A stretch of DNA of 15,842 nucleotides from Ruminococcaceae bacterium UBA5396. Lineage in GTDB: Bacteria; Bacillota; Clostridia; Oscillospirales; Acutalibacteraceae. Made by a program: the position numbers and the translations under genes. This document shows, piece by piece, positions 1-6,399 of the stretch. Numbering within the stretch: the stretch's first letter is position 1; each line of letters begins with the position of its first letter. The notes below the pieces were generated by a model. That model did no database searches. It was not told the origin of the DNA and saw nothing but the letters and a program-made list of their open reading frames with translations. The DNA lies in assembly GCA_002410715.1 (NCBI GenBank), contig DHOG01000151.1, positions 1-15,842 of the forward strand, in the 5' to 3' direction.

Positions 1-81
1 ATAGGCTCAGACAAGGGCTTTTGCATATTATTAAGGAAGCATACCCGGTTCGGATTTACAAAGGAGCACCGCAAAAATATT

Positions 82-648
82 ATGAAACGATCCCTCGCCC
101 TGCTGTTGGCTGTGTTGCTGGCTCTGACGCTCGTCGGCTGTGCCCCACTTCTGGAAGCGGCTATTGGCATGTTGGAAAGCGAACTGCTCGAAGCCCTTCA
201 GCCCCAGCCCGAAGCGTCAGCCTCGCCGGAGGCGGATGGCGACTCCCCCACAGGTGTGGAAAGTCCGTCCCAGCCTACGCCGTCGCCCACGCCTAAGCCC
301 ATCGATGAGGATGACGCATACGACAGCAAGGACGATGTGGCCCTCTACCTTTACACCTACGGCCATCTGCCCGCCAATTATATCACCAAAGCCGAGGCCC
401 GCGCCCTCGGGTGGGAGGGCGGTAGCCTCAAGCCCTACGCGCCGGATAAATGCATCGGCGGCGACGGCTTCGGCAATTACGAAGGGCTTCTGCCCAGCTG
501 CCCGGGACGAGCCTACACGGAATGCGATATCGATACAATGGGCAAATCCAACCGGGGCAGCAAGCGCATCGTTTTCTCCAACGACGGCCTCATCTATTAT
601 ACGGATGATCATTACGAAAGCTTCGATTTGCTCTACGGGGAGGAATGA
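82..648 (+). CDS. Barnase-type ribonuclease, predicted lipoprotein
   Basis: Predicted secreted, membrane-anchored guanyl-specific RNase that cleaves single-stranded RNA outside the cell membrane. The start has a hydrophobic signal with a lipobox ending LVGC, so Cys20 would be lipidated. Residues 21-80 form a Pro/Ser/Glu-rich linker. Residues 84-186 align by eye along the whole of mature barnase, with NYITKAEA, ALGW, CIGGDGFGN, EGLLP and DDHYESF blocks. All catalytic positions are kept: Lys103 (barnase Lys27), Glu147 (Glu73), Arg158 (Arg83), Arg162 (Arg87) and His177 (His102). An AAGGAG site lies at 61-66, rather far upstream. The gene is followed at once by a barstar gene, which supports the call. 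Classical barnase is freely secreted, so the lipoprotein linker is unusual. The role (defence against neighbours or nutrient RNA breakdown) is inference. Confidence 0.93.
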   Translation: MKRSLALLLAVLLALTLVGCAPLLEAAIGMLESELLEALQPQPEASASPEADGDSPTGVESPSQPTPSPTPKPIDEDDAYDSKDDVALYLYTYGHLPANYITKAEARALGWEGGSLKPYAPDKCIGGDGFGNYEGLLPSCPGRAYTECDIDTMGKSNRGSKRIVFSNDGLIYYTDDHYESFDLLYGEE

Positions 649-650
649 CC

Positions 651-917
651 ATGCTCTACATCCTGCTGGATGGCCGCCGCTTCGCCTCCAAAGAAACCGG
701 TCATCGATACCTTTGCCAAAAGCTGGGGCCCTTCCGCTACCACAGCCCTAACCTCGATGCCCTGCACGACGCACTCACCAGCCTGCCTCCCTGCCGCATC
801 CGCCTGCGCCACGCGGCCACCCTGCGGAAAAGTGCGGATGGCTATGGCTCGCGCATCCTGCAAGTGCTCGCGGATTCCGTGTTGGAGAACCCCGGGATCG
901 ATTTGCTCCTATCCTAG
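651..917 (+). CDS. Barstar-type ribonuclease inhibitor
   Basis: Cytoplasmic inhibitor that should bind and block the barnase-like RNase encoded just upstream, protecting the producing cell before export. The 88-residue product is the size of barstar (about 90) and aligns over its length. It has the NLDALHD block with Asp36 and Asp40 at the barstar Asp35 and Asp39 positions that bind the barnase active site, then ILQVLADS and the C-terminal IDLLLS strand. Barstar Trp38 is His here and Glu76 appears as Asp75. An earlier ATG at 645 overlaps the barnase stop codon, but the GGGGAGG at 637-643 leaves it no spacing, so the ATG at 651 was chosen. The two genes are clearly co-transcribed and probably translationally coupled. 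Confidence 0.88.
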   Translation: MLYILLDGRRFASKETGHRYLCQKLGPFRYHSPNLDALHDALTSLPPCRIRLRHAATLRKSADGYGSRILQVLADSVLENPGIDLLLS

Positions 918-951
918 AATTCCCGTCATTTCATCTTTGCGGATAACAAAT

Positions 952-982
952 GGAGCCCTTTGGCCGAGGGCCCCGTTTCTTT
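952..982 (+). terminator. Probable intrinsic terminator after barstar
   Basis: GGAGCCC (952-958) pairs with GGGCCCC (968-974) with one mismatch around a 9-nt loop, followed by GTTTCTTT. It lies between the convergent barstar and pgcA genes and may serve both directions, though the T-tract is better on the plus strand. Nothing else is seen in 918-1017. Confidence 0.55.
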
Positions 983-1017
983 ATAATATATATTTCTTTA
1001 TATAATGGATTTCAGCC

Positions 1018-2745
1018 TTAATCCAGTAGCCTCCCCAGGATACCCTCCGCGCCGGCCAGGAGATTGGCCAGCCGCTCGTCCACCAGCGCCTCCTTTTGCG
1101 CGCTGGCGCCGATATACAGCTTGAGCTTGGGCTCGGTGCCGCTGGGGCGGATGCAGAGCCAGGCCCCGCCAGGCAAGAAATAACGCAGGACGTCGGATTT
1201 GGGCAGGCCGATGGGCTCCGCCCCTGCAGCCGTGCGCCGTTCGCCGACGATAAAATCCTCCCAGGCGGAGACGGCTTCGCCGCCGATCTTTGCGGGCGGA
1301 TCCCGCCGCAGGGCCGCCATGGCGGAGCCGATCTTTTGGATACCCGCTTTTCCCTCTAATGTATAGGATTTTACAGCCTCTTTGAAATAGCCATAGGTGG
1401 CGTACATTTCCTGGAGCACGTCGTAGAGCGTTTTGCCCTGCTCCTTATAGACCACGCAGGCTTCGCTCAAAAGCATGGCCGCACAGATGGCGTCCTTATC
1501 CCTGGCAAAGGAACCAGCCAGGAAGCCGTAGCTCTCCTCAAAGCCGAAGAGGAACTGCCGCTCCCGCGTGGCCTCGCATTGGGCGATCTGCTCGGAGATG
1601 AAGCGAAAGCCCGTGAGCACAGCCCGTATCTCCACGCCATAATATGCACAGACGGCGTCTGCCATGCGCGTGCTGACGATGGATTTCACCACCAGGCCGT
1701 TGCTGGGCAACGTGCCTAAAGCAGCCTTGGATGAGAGGATATAATGGATGAGGATGCTGCCGATCTGGTTGCCCGAGAGCACGTTGAAGCCGCCGTCTTT
1801 GCAGCGCACGGCCGCGCCCAGGCGGTCGGAATCCGGATCTGTAGCCAAGATCACATCCGCGCCCACCTCGTCGGCTAGGCGGCAGGCCAGGTCGAAAGCA
1901 GCCGGGTCCTCGGGGTTAGGGGCCTTGACCGTGGGGAAGCTTCCGTCCGGCTGCGCCTGTTCGGCTACGATGGATACGTTTTCGACCCCGATGCGGTGCA
2001 AGATCTCCCGTACGGGCACATAGCCGGAGCCGTGCAGGGGCGTATAGACCAGCTTCAGCTCTTTGCCCTTTTCCCGCACCAGGGCCGGGTGCAGCAGCAG
2101 CGTTTGGATGGCCACGTAATAGGCTTCATCCACCTCCTGCCCAATCATGCGCAACAGTCCCTTATCAAGCGCCGTAGACTCCGCCATGGGCTGCACGCCG
2201 AAATAATCCACCTGTCGGATGCAGCCGAGAATGGCTTCCGCCTGCTCTGGCCCGGCCTGGCCGCCATGCTCCCAATAGACCTTGTAGCCATTATAGGCAG
2301 GCGGGTTATGGCTGGCCGTGATCACGATGCCCGCAATGCACTTAAAGTGCAAAACGGTGAAGGATAGCTGGGGCACGGAATGCAGCGTGGAATAGAGATA
2401 GGCAGGGATACCGTTTTGCGCCAACACCAGGGCCGCCTCCTTGGCGAATTCCGCGCTCATGCGCCGCGAATCATAGGCGATCGCCACGCCCCGCTGCTTG
2501 GCGCTCTCGAAGGTATTCAGATAATCGGCCAGGCCCTGGGTGGCCCGACGCACCACGTGCACGTTCATGCGATTGGTGCCCGCGCCTAGGATGCCCCGAA
2601 GCCCGGCCGTGCCAAAGGCCAGCTCCGTATAGAAGCGCTCCTCCTGCTCCGCCGGATCGCCCGATATCGCTTCCAGCTCTGCCCGCAGGCTGGGCTCCAA
2701 CGCTTCGGCCTCCAGCCAGGCCCGATAGCTCGCTTGATAATCCAT
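1018..2745 (-). CDS. pgcA: Alpha-phosphoglucomutase / phosphomannomutase family enzyme
   Basis: Interconverts glucose-1-phosphate and glucose-6-phosphate in the cytoplasm, feeding UDP-glucose and cell-envelope sugar synthesis. At 575 residues it has the usual family length. The four signature sites appear in order: catalytic phosphoserine loop TASHNP (Ser145), metal loop DPDSDR (Asp303, Asp305, Asp307), sugar-binding GFEESYGF (401-408) and phosphate-binding RPSGTEPK (533-540). A longer open frame reaches 2823, but it would run far into radC. The ATG at 2745 follows an AGGAAGG formed by the end of radC and leaves a 5-nt gap between the genes, so it was chosen. radC and pgcA are probably one transcript. 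Substrate preference (glucose versus mannose phosphate) is assigned by overall resemblance to the Bacillus PgcA type. Confidence 0.93.
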   Translation of the reverse strand: MDYQASYRAWLEAEALEPSLRAELEAISGDPAEQEERFYTELAFGTAGLRGILGAGTNRMNVHVVRRATQGLADYLNTFESAKQRGVAIAYDSRRMSAEFAKEAALVLAQNGIPAYLYSTLHSVPQLSFTVLHFKCIAGIVITASHNPPAYNGYKVYWEHGGQAGPEQAEAILGCIRQVDYFGVQPMAESTALDKGLLRMIGQEVDEAYYVAIQTLLLHPALVREKGKELKLVYTPLHGSGYVPVREILHRIGVENVSIVAEQAQPDGSFPTVKAPNPEDPAAFDLACRLADEVGADVILATDPDSDRLGAAVRCKDGGFNVLSGNQIGSILIHYILSSKAALGTLPSNGLVVKSIVSTRMADAVCAYYGVEIRAVLTGFRFISEQIAQCEATRERQFLFGFEESYGFLAGSFARDKDAICAAMLLSEACVVYKEQGKTLYDVLQEMYATYGYFKEAVKSYTLEGKAGIQKIGSAMAALRRDPPAKIGGEAVSAWEDFIVGERRTAAGAEPIGLPKSDVLRYFLPGGAWLCIRPSGTEPKLKLYIGASAQKEALVDERLANLLAGAEGILGRLLD

Positions 2746-2750
2746 GCGCG

Positions 2751-3485
2751 TTATTCCTTCCTTTCCGCGGCCGCCAAAAGCTCCTCCTTGGCAAGGCCGC
2801 CTGCCAGGTGCTCGTCGCTCCAAAGGCTAAAGGCGCTTTCGCCGGCGATGATGATATGGTCGTATAAGGTGATGCCCAAAGGTTCCAGCGCCCGGACTAC
2901 CTTGGCTGTCGCCTCTAAATCTTGCGGCGATGGTTTGGCATTGCCCGTGGGGTGGTTATGACAAAGGAGCACGCCCGTAGCGCCGTGGCGTAGGGCGCAT
3001 TCCACCACCAATCGGGCGTACATGGGCGTTTCGTTGGGCGTGCCGCTGCTGATCCGATCCACATGGAGCACGCGATGGCCATGGTTAAGACTCACCACCC
3101 ACAGCTCTTCCCGTTTGCTTTGCCCCACCAGGGCGCGGCACAGGGGGATGGCGTCTCCGGAAGTAAGGATGCGCTGGCCCTCCGCGGGTGCGTATACGGC
3201 CCGCGGCGCGAGCTTGCCCACCAGGGAAAGCAGTACCGCTGTATGCTCGCCCACGCCTTCCGTCTGCATCAGCTCGAACACATCGGCCCGCAATACGGCG
3301 GAAAGGCTGCCATAGCGCGCCAATAGCTGATGGGCTAAGGGGTTGACGTCCTTTTGGCGGATGGCGTAGGTCAGCAGCAGCTCTAAAAACTGATGCTCAT
3401 GGAACCCTTCGCCGCCCTGCTCCCGGAACTGCTTGCGCAGCCGTTCCCGGTGCCCCGCATGGTCATTGTGCGTCGATCCGCTCAC
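2751..3485 (-). CDS. radC: RadC/JAB-domain protein
   Basis: Member of the RadC family: an N-terminal helix-hairpin-helix-like part and a C-terminal JAB/MPN metalloprotease fold. In the 244-residue product, residues 7-100 contain the RERL, FLELLL and GVGEHTA segments typical of the N-terminal domain. The JAMM metal motif is complete, HNHP at 176-179 with Ser186 and Asp189. The historical name suggests DNA repair, but the biochemical role of chromosomal RadC is not settled. The frame opens with GTG at 3485 preceded by a G-rich GGGGG site, and there is no alternative ATG before residue 73. It sits directly upstream of pgcA and ends 5 nt before it. Confidence 0.88.
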   Translation of the reverse strand: MSGSTHNDHAGHRERLRKQFREQGGEGFHEHQFLELLLTYAIRQKDVNPLAHQLLARYGSLSAVLRADVFELMQTEGVGEHTAVLLSLVGKLAPRAVYAPAEGQRILTSGDAIPLCRALVGQSKREELWVVSLNHGHRVLHVDRISSGTPNETPMYARLVVECALRHGATGVLLCHNHPTGNAKPSPQDLEATAKVVRALEPLGITLYDHIIIAGESAFSLWSDEHLAGGLAKEELLAAAERKE

Positions 3486-3595
3486 GCGCAGCCCCCATTC
3501 TTCCGGATTCTTCCAGTTGTATCATTATTATAAAGAATACAGAGCCGGCTGTACAGCCCTTTCCCCAGCCGCGCGTCCGTTTTTCTTCCTCGCCG

Positions 3596-3624
3596 TTGAC
3601 AGCCGGCCTGCGCCATCCTATAAT
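3596..3624 (+). promoter_or_regulatory. Perfect-consensus sigma-A promoter of the tRNA locus
   Basis: TTGACA at 3596-3601, a 17-bp spacer and TATAAT at 3619-3624. Both hexamers match the consensus exactly. Transcription should begin near 3631, about 40 nt before the first tRNA-Arg fragment, and run through all three tRNA copies to the terminator at 3938-3979. Strong promoters of this kind are typical of stable-RNA genes. Confidence 0.85.
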
Positions 3625-3668
3625 AAGGATGTTGCGCCTTTATGGTTTGCATGCGTGGCCGCAAGACC

Positions 3669-3709
3669 GCCTCCGTAGCGCAGCAGGATAGAGCGTTCGC
3701 CTCCTAAGC
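3669..3709 (+). pseudogene. tRNA-Arg(CCT) 5' half, fragment 1
   Basis: Acceptor 5' strand GCCTCCG, D arm GCGC-AGCAGGATA-GAGC, anticodon stem TTCGC and loop CTCCTAA (3701-3707) are present. The 3' anticodon strand is imperfect (GCAGA), and no T arm or matching 3' acceptor strand (CGGAGGC expected) follows. It shares 35 of 36 bases (3674-3709) with fragment 2. It is best read as the 5' half of the original host tRNA gene cut at the anticodon, as tyrosine-recombinase insertion would leave it. Confidence 0.7.
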
Positions 3710-3759
3710 AGAAGGTGACCGTTTACCAAATGGGCCACAATTGGGGGAAGTCCATACCT

Positions 3760-3808
3760 GTTCCCGTAGCTCAGCAGGATAGAGCGTTCGCCTCCTAAGC
3801 GAACGCTC
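3760..3808 (+). pseudogene. tRNA-Arg(CCT) 5' half, fragment 2, with extended inverted repeat
   Basis: Acceptor 5' strand GTTCCCG, D arm GCTC-AGCAGGATA-GAGC and a perfect anticodon arm TTCGC-CTCCTAA-GCGAA. The pairing continues beyond the tRNA anticodon stem: GAGCGTTCGC (3782-3791) and GCGAACGCTC (3799-3808) form a perfect 10-bp inverted repeat around the 7-base loop CTCCTAA. No T arm follows. The shape, two inverted arms around a 7-bp overlap, is that of a tyrosine-recombinase core site. Confidence 0.7.
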
Positions 3809-3829
3809 AGTGATTAGAAAATCGAATAT

Positions 3830-3906
3830 GCGCTTGTAACTCAGCAGGATAGAGTGCGTCCCTCCTAAGGACGAAGCCGGGGGTTCGAATCCCTCCAAGC
3901 GCGCCA
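3830..3906 (+). tRNA. tRNA-Arg(CCT), intact, with encoded CCA
   Basis: A full cloverleaf can be drawn: acceptor GCGCTTG/CAAGCGC (7 perfect pairs), D arm ACTC-AGCAGGATA-GAGT, anticodon arm CGTCC-CTCCTAA-GGACG with anticodon CCT, 5-nt variable loop, T arm GGGGG-TTCGAAT-CCCTC with one G-T pair, discriminator G, then CCA (3904-3906). The body is 74 nt. It decodes AGG. It differs in both acceptor and anticodon stems from the two upstream half-copies, so it is a different tRNA-Arg(CCT) allele, possibly brought in by the element. The integrase gene lies directly downstream and faces it. Confidence 0.93.
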
Positions 3907-3937
3907 ATGAAACCCAGTGTTTATGCGGGTTTGCGCG

Positions 3938-3990
3938 AAATCACCTCTCTTGATCTCACAAGATCAAGAGAGGTGATTTTCTTTGTTTTT
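3938..3990 (+). terminator. Strong intrinsic terminator after tRNA-Arg
   Basis: A 19-bp perfect stem, 3938-3956 with 3961-3979, around the loop CACA, followed by TTCTTTGTTTTT. It ends the tRNA transcript and also separates it from the converging integrase gene. Confidence 0.9.
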
Positions 3991-4003
3991 CTTCTGAATT
4001 TTG

Positions 4004-4094
4004 TGCTAAGAAATCCATGCCCTATTCACACCGTTTCGAGATTTTCTTAGCACTTTGCTAAGAAAATTTTGAGGTTCATGCCATATTCTTAGCA
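4004..4094. repeat. Cluster of TGCTAAGAA repeats, candidate integrase arm sites
   Basis: Four copies of TGCTAAGAA lie between the tRNA and the integrase 3' end: direct at 4004-4013 and 4056-4067, inverted at 4041-4052 and 4086-4094. The middle two form a 12-bp perfect inverted repeat (ATTTTCTTAGCA / TGCTAAGAAAAT) with a 3-nt spacer. The last lies inside the final codons of int. Tyrosine recombinases with an N-terminal arm-binding domain use short repeats of this sort beside the core site. The role is inferred from position. Confidence 0.5.
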
Positions 4095-5581
4095 GAATTT
4101 TTCGTCATGGACACAAATGCAACGAATTGCTTAAACAACTCCGGATTATCTTTCACGGCGGCAAGCAGTTCTTCCTCTTCGGATTTTCGTTCATCCTTAC
4201 GGTAGAAGTCATCGTTCATAGCATTGGCAATTCGTATGCGATCCTCATCAATAATGCGCGAATATTGATGGGTGACCATCTTCGGATCTTTTTGCCCGTT
4301 CTCGCCTTGCACCGCTTTGATGTCTCCGCCGGATACCCTTAATTTGTACGTTGTGGACGTGGAGCGGATGCTGTGGAATACATATTGCTGCTCACCATGC
4401 TTGGGCTTTATCCCCATTTCATCCAGCACACGCTGAAACCGTTTATTCAAATGCTCCGTCATGACCGGCCTTCCGTTCGCCTGACAAATGATCATGCCGT
4501 AATCAAAATAGCCGTCACCCAGCACACGCTTAAGGTTCTCCTGCATTTCTCGCAGCCTCATTATTTTACTGTATACCATTTCAGGCAGATACGCATTGCG
4601 ATCACTGCCTCCATCCTCTTTGGTATTCTTTAGCGCAATCACAGATTTACTGCAAGGATTAAAGCTTGGGAACTTAAAATACACCTGCGTTTTTTTGACT
4701 TTCTCCAAAGCCTGCTTGTCTACTCGGTCGATGGTTTTATGGATATAGAGGATTCTTCTTTGCGGATCGACAATATCCTCCCACTGCAACCCACCGACTT
4801 CGCCGCCGCGCATGGAGCCAGCGAAAGCGAGATTCATGGCACAATGAATCAAATACAAATCGTAATCGTCCGGATTATCCGTATGCTTCAACACCTTATC
4901 AATCTCATCGGGAGTTAACGCCGGACGTTCTTCGCCCTTGTGCTCGGGCACGGTTGCATCAAGGAACGGGTTGCTATCAATGTGCTGCCATTTTTTCGCC
5001 CTGTTAAACGCGCAGCGCATGATTTTGTGTATATCGTTTACGGTGCTGGGCGCGACAAATTTACCGGCACTGCGGTTATATTTTGAGTCAACCTGAGGGC
5101 ATTCTGTTATCAACCACACATAATATTTGTCAATCGCTTTGACCGTGAATTTTGTAATGGGAACGCTCTTCCAATAGTCATATACATAATTCTCAAGAAG
5201 GCTTGTTGAGCTTTTATAGTACGAAACGCCCCATTTTTTGATGCCATAGATCCTGATGTATTCCTCCATAAACGGTCTTAGCAACAAGCCGTCTCCGTCT
5301 CTCGGTATTTCAGATTTTGCCTGTTTATCAATTGGGCTCAACGCTCTTTGGATCCTTTTAATTTGAGCGTTGTGAATGGCTTTCTCCCGCGCATTATGAT
5401 GTTCTTCGTTTATCACATGCGTCTTAATGCCCAAGGCCTCTTCACGTTCAATTTGCGCTTTTCGGGCCTTGGCCTCATTCTTGGTATAGCCGCCTTCCCA
5501 CTCCTGACGCCGAGCATCGCCTTCACCATTCTGGAAAATAACGGCCCAAGTATTCCTTCCTCTCTGTCTAATCGATGCCAT
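4076..5581 (-). CDS. int: Tyrosine recombinase (integrase), Tn916-like architecture
   Basis: Catalyses site-specific integration and excision of the element. The 501-residue product has an N-terminal arm-type DNA-binding region (1-60), a linker rich in charged residues, a SAM-like core-binding domain (about 100-210) and the catalytic domain (220-460). Catalytic residues visible: Arg258 (SMRGGEV), a Lys in ALKNTK (318 or 321), His403 and Arg406 (HSIR), and nucleophile Tyr440 (HQYSRI). The second His or Trp of the usual box, in the GH of related sequences, reads NGQ here, placing Gln430 at that site. Start ATG 5581 has GGGAGG nine bases upstream and follows a small ORF by 2 nt. The C-terminal tail past 462 is acidic and lysine-rich. 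The gene converges on tRNA-Arg, the normal arrangement for a tRNA-targeting integrase. Confidence 0.93.
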   Translation of the reverse strand: MASIRQRGRNTWAVIFQNGEGDARRQEWEGGYTKNEAKARKAQIEREEALGIKTHVINEEHHNAREKAIHNAQIKRIQRALSPIDKQAKSEIPRDGDGLLLRPFMEEYIRIYGIKKWGVSYYKSSTSLLENYVYDYWKSVPITKFTVKAIDKYYVWLITECPQVDSKYNRSAGKFVAPSTVNDIHKIMRCAFNRAKKWQHIDSNPFLDATVPEHKGEERPALTPDEIDKVLKHTDNPDDYDLYLIHCAMNLAFAGSMRGGEVGGLQWEDIVDPQRRILYIHKTIDRVDKQALEKVKKTQVYFKFPSFNPCSKSVIALKNTKEDGGSDRNAYLPEMVYSKIMRLREMQENLKRVLGDGYFDYGMIICQANGRPVMTEHLNKRFQRVLDEMGIKPKHGEQQYVFHSIRSTSTTYKLRVSGGDIKAVQGENGQKDPKMVTHQYSRIIDEDRIRIANAMNDDFYRKDERKSEEEELLAAVKDNPELFKQFVAFVSMTKNSAKNMA

Positions 5582-5583
5582 CG

Positions 5584-5682
5584 TTAAATACCTCCCATAA
5601 CCCGTTCACAAGTATAAGGAGCAGAGTTCCTATGTTCTGTGAATGATTTGTATTCTAATTTCAACCGAGATTGTTTCTCCAT
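5584..5682 (-). CDS. Small ORF (32 codons) between xis and int
   Basis: A short reading frame beginning MEKQSRLKLEYK and ending RVMGGI. It has an excellent AGGAGG (5692-5697) nine bases before its ATG, and its stop codon lies 2 nt before the integrase ATG, whose own ribosome site GGGAGG is inside this ORF. That layout suggests translational coupling or a leader that meters integrase synthesis. The product is basic, without a signal peptide, and I do not recognise it. A short inverted repeat (AATATAG/CTATATT, 5702-5732) lies just upstream of its ribosome site. Confidence 0.55.
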   Translation of the reverse strand: MEKQSRLKLEYKSFTEHRNSAPYTCERVMGGI

Positions 5683-5790
5683 GATATGTAACCTCCTATG
5701 GAATATAGCCTTGCGCTTAGCTTGACTATATTGTAGGAGGAAGTAATAATAGATTCAAAGGTGCGAAATTTTAATTTGCATAATTGACAA

Positions 5791-6024
5791 TTAGGTTTGG
5801 TTATCAAGCCACTCATCAAAGCTCTTTTTTGAAATACGTATATGCCTGCCAACATTGATGCTTTTGAATTCATTGCTTTTAACCAATGCGTAGGCGGTGG
5901 ATTTACTTATACCCAAAATATTTTGTATTTCTTCCACCGTATAAGTCCTCTTTTCATTTTGCTCAGGCGTGTATAGGAAAGATCGTGCAATTCCCAAACT
6001 TGTTCTATTTTCTTCTTTGCTCAT
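5791..6024 (-). CDS. xis: Excisionase-like helix-turn-helix protein
   Basis: A 77-residue DNA-binding protein of the MerR-like HTH_17/excisionase type. Residues 27-75 carry the pattern TYTVEEIQNILGIS, then KSTAYALV, then the wing region INVGRHIRISKKSFDEWL. Such proteins bend DNA at att sites and bias the integrase toward excision, and some also act as repressors. Its ATG overlaps the mazF stop codon (ATGA), and the AGGAGG used lies inside the last codons of mazF, so the two are translationally coupled. It precedes int in the same direction, with a 32-codon ORF between. It could instead act as a regulator or antitoxin for the mazF product. Gene context makes xis the first choice. Confidence 0.82.
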   Translation of the reverse strand: MSKEENRTSLGIARSFLYTPEQNEKRTYTVEEIQNILGISKSTAYALVKSNEFKSINVGRHIRISKKSFDEWLDNQT

Positions 6025-6383
6025 CCTGCATCCCTCCTGTCAAGGTCCACACTGACCGCAAGGGCAGTGTCAATACTACGCATATCGTTCTGATCGAGAA
6101 CGCCTATAAACTCCTTCAGCCGTTGTTTATCAATCGTGCGTATTTGCTCCAGTAGTACGATGGATTCGCGGTCAAGCCCATTCTGCGCGAGCAGGATGTG
6201 TTGCGTGGGCAAGAGCGTCTTGGTAGCTTTGCTGGTAATGGCGGCAATAATAACGGTGGGGCTGTGCCGATTACCAACATCATTCTGGATAATAAGAACA
6301 GGGCGGGTACCGCCCTGCTCACTGCCAATGACCGGGGTTAAATCAGCGTAATACAAATCGCCCCTTAATATGGATTTTTTCAT
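6021..6383 (-). CDS. mazF: MazF/PemK-family mRNA interferase toxin
   Basis: Predicted sequence-specific endoribonuclease toxin of a type II toxin-antitoxin system. The 120-residue product resembles Bacillus EndoA (MazF) closely throughout: RGDLYYADL, GSEQGGTRPVLIIQND, GNRHSPTVIIAAIT, LLEQIRTIDKQRL. Catalytic Arg27 and Thr50 (EndoA Arg25 and Thr48) are present. The start at 6383 has AAGGGGGA upstream. No MazE-like antitoxin gene is seen in the 530 bp upstream, where chromosomal mazE would normally lie. Instead the downstream neighbour is xis, overlapping by four bases, followed by int. The toxin may stabilise the element or be tied to excision control. A solitary toxin with an antitoxin elsewhere on the element is also possible. 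Confidence 0.92.
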   Translation of the reverse strand: MKKSILRGDLYYADLTPVIGSEQGGTRPVLIIQNDVGNRHSPTVIIAAITSKATKTLLPTQHILLAQNGLDRESIVLLEQIRTIDKQRLKEFIGVLDQNDMRSIDTALAVSVDLDRRDAG

Positions 6384-6399
6384 GTAAGTAAATCCCCCT

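Noticed and set aside
140..751. A 203-codon plus-strand frame overlapping barnase
   Set aside because: It is Arg/Pro-rich out-of-frame translation of the G+C-rich barnase and barstar genes.
2746..2823. A longer N-terminus for phosphoglucomutase
   Set aside because: It would overlap radC by over 70 nt in another frame, and the family begins near MDYQASYRAWL; a good ribosome site serves the ATG at 2745.
3704..3907. A 67-codon minus-strand frame across the tRNA copies
   Set aside because: It is the antisense of tRNA sequence (the MARLEGFEPP type of artefact) and has no ribosome site.
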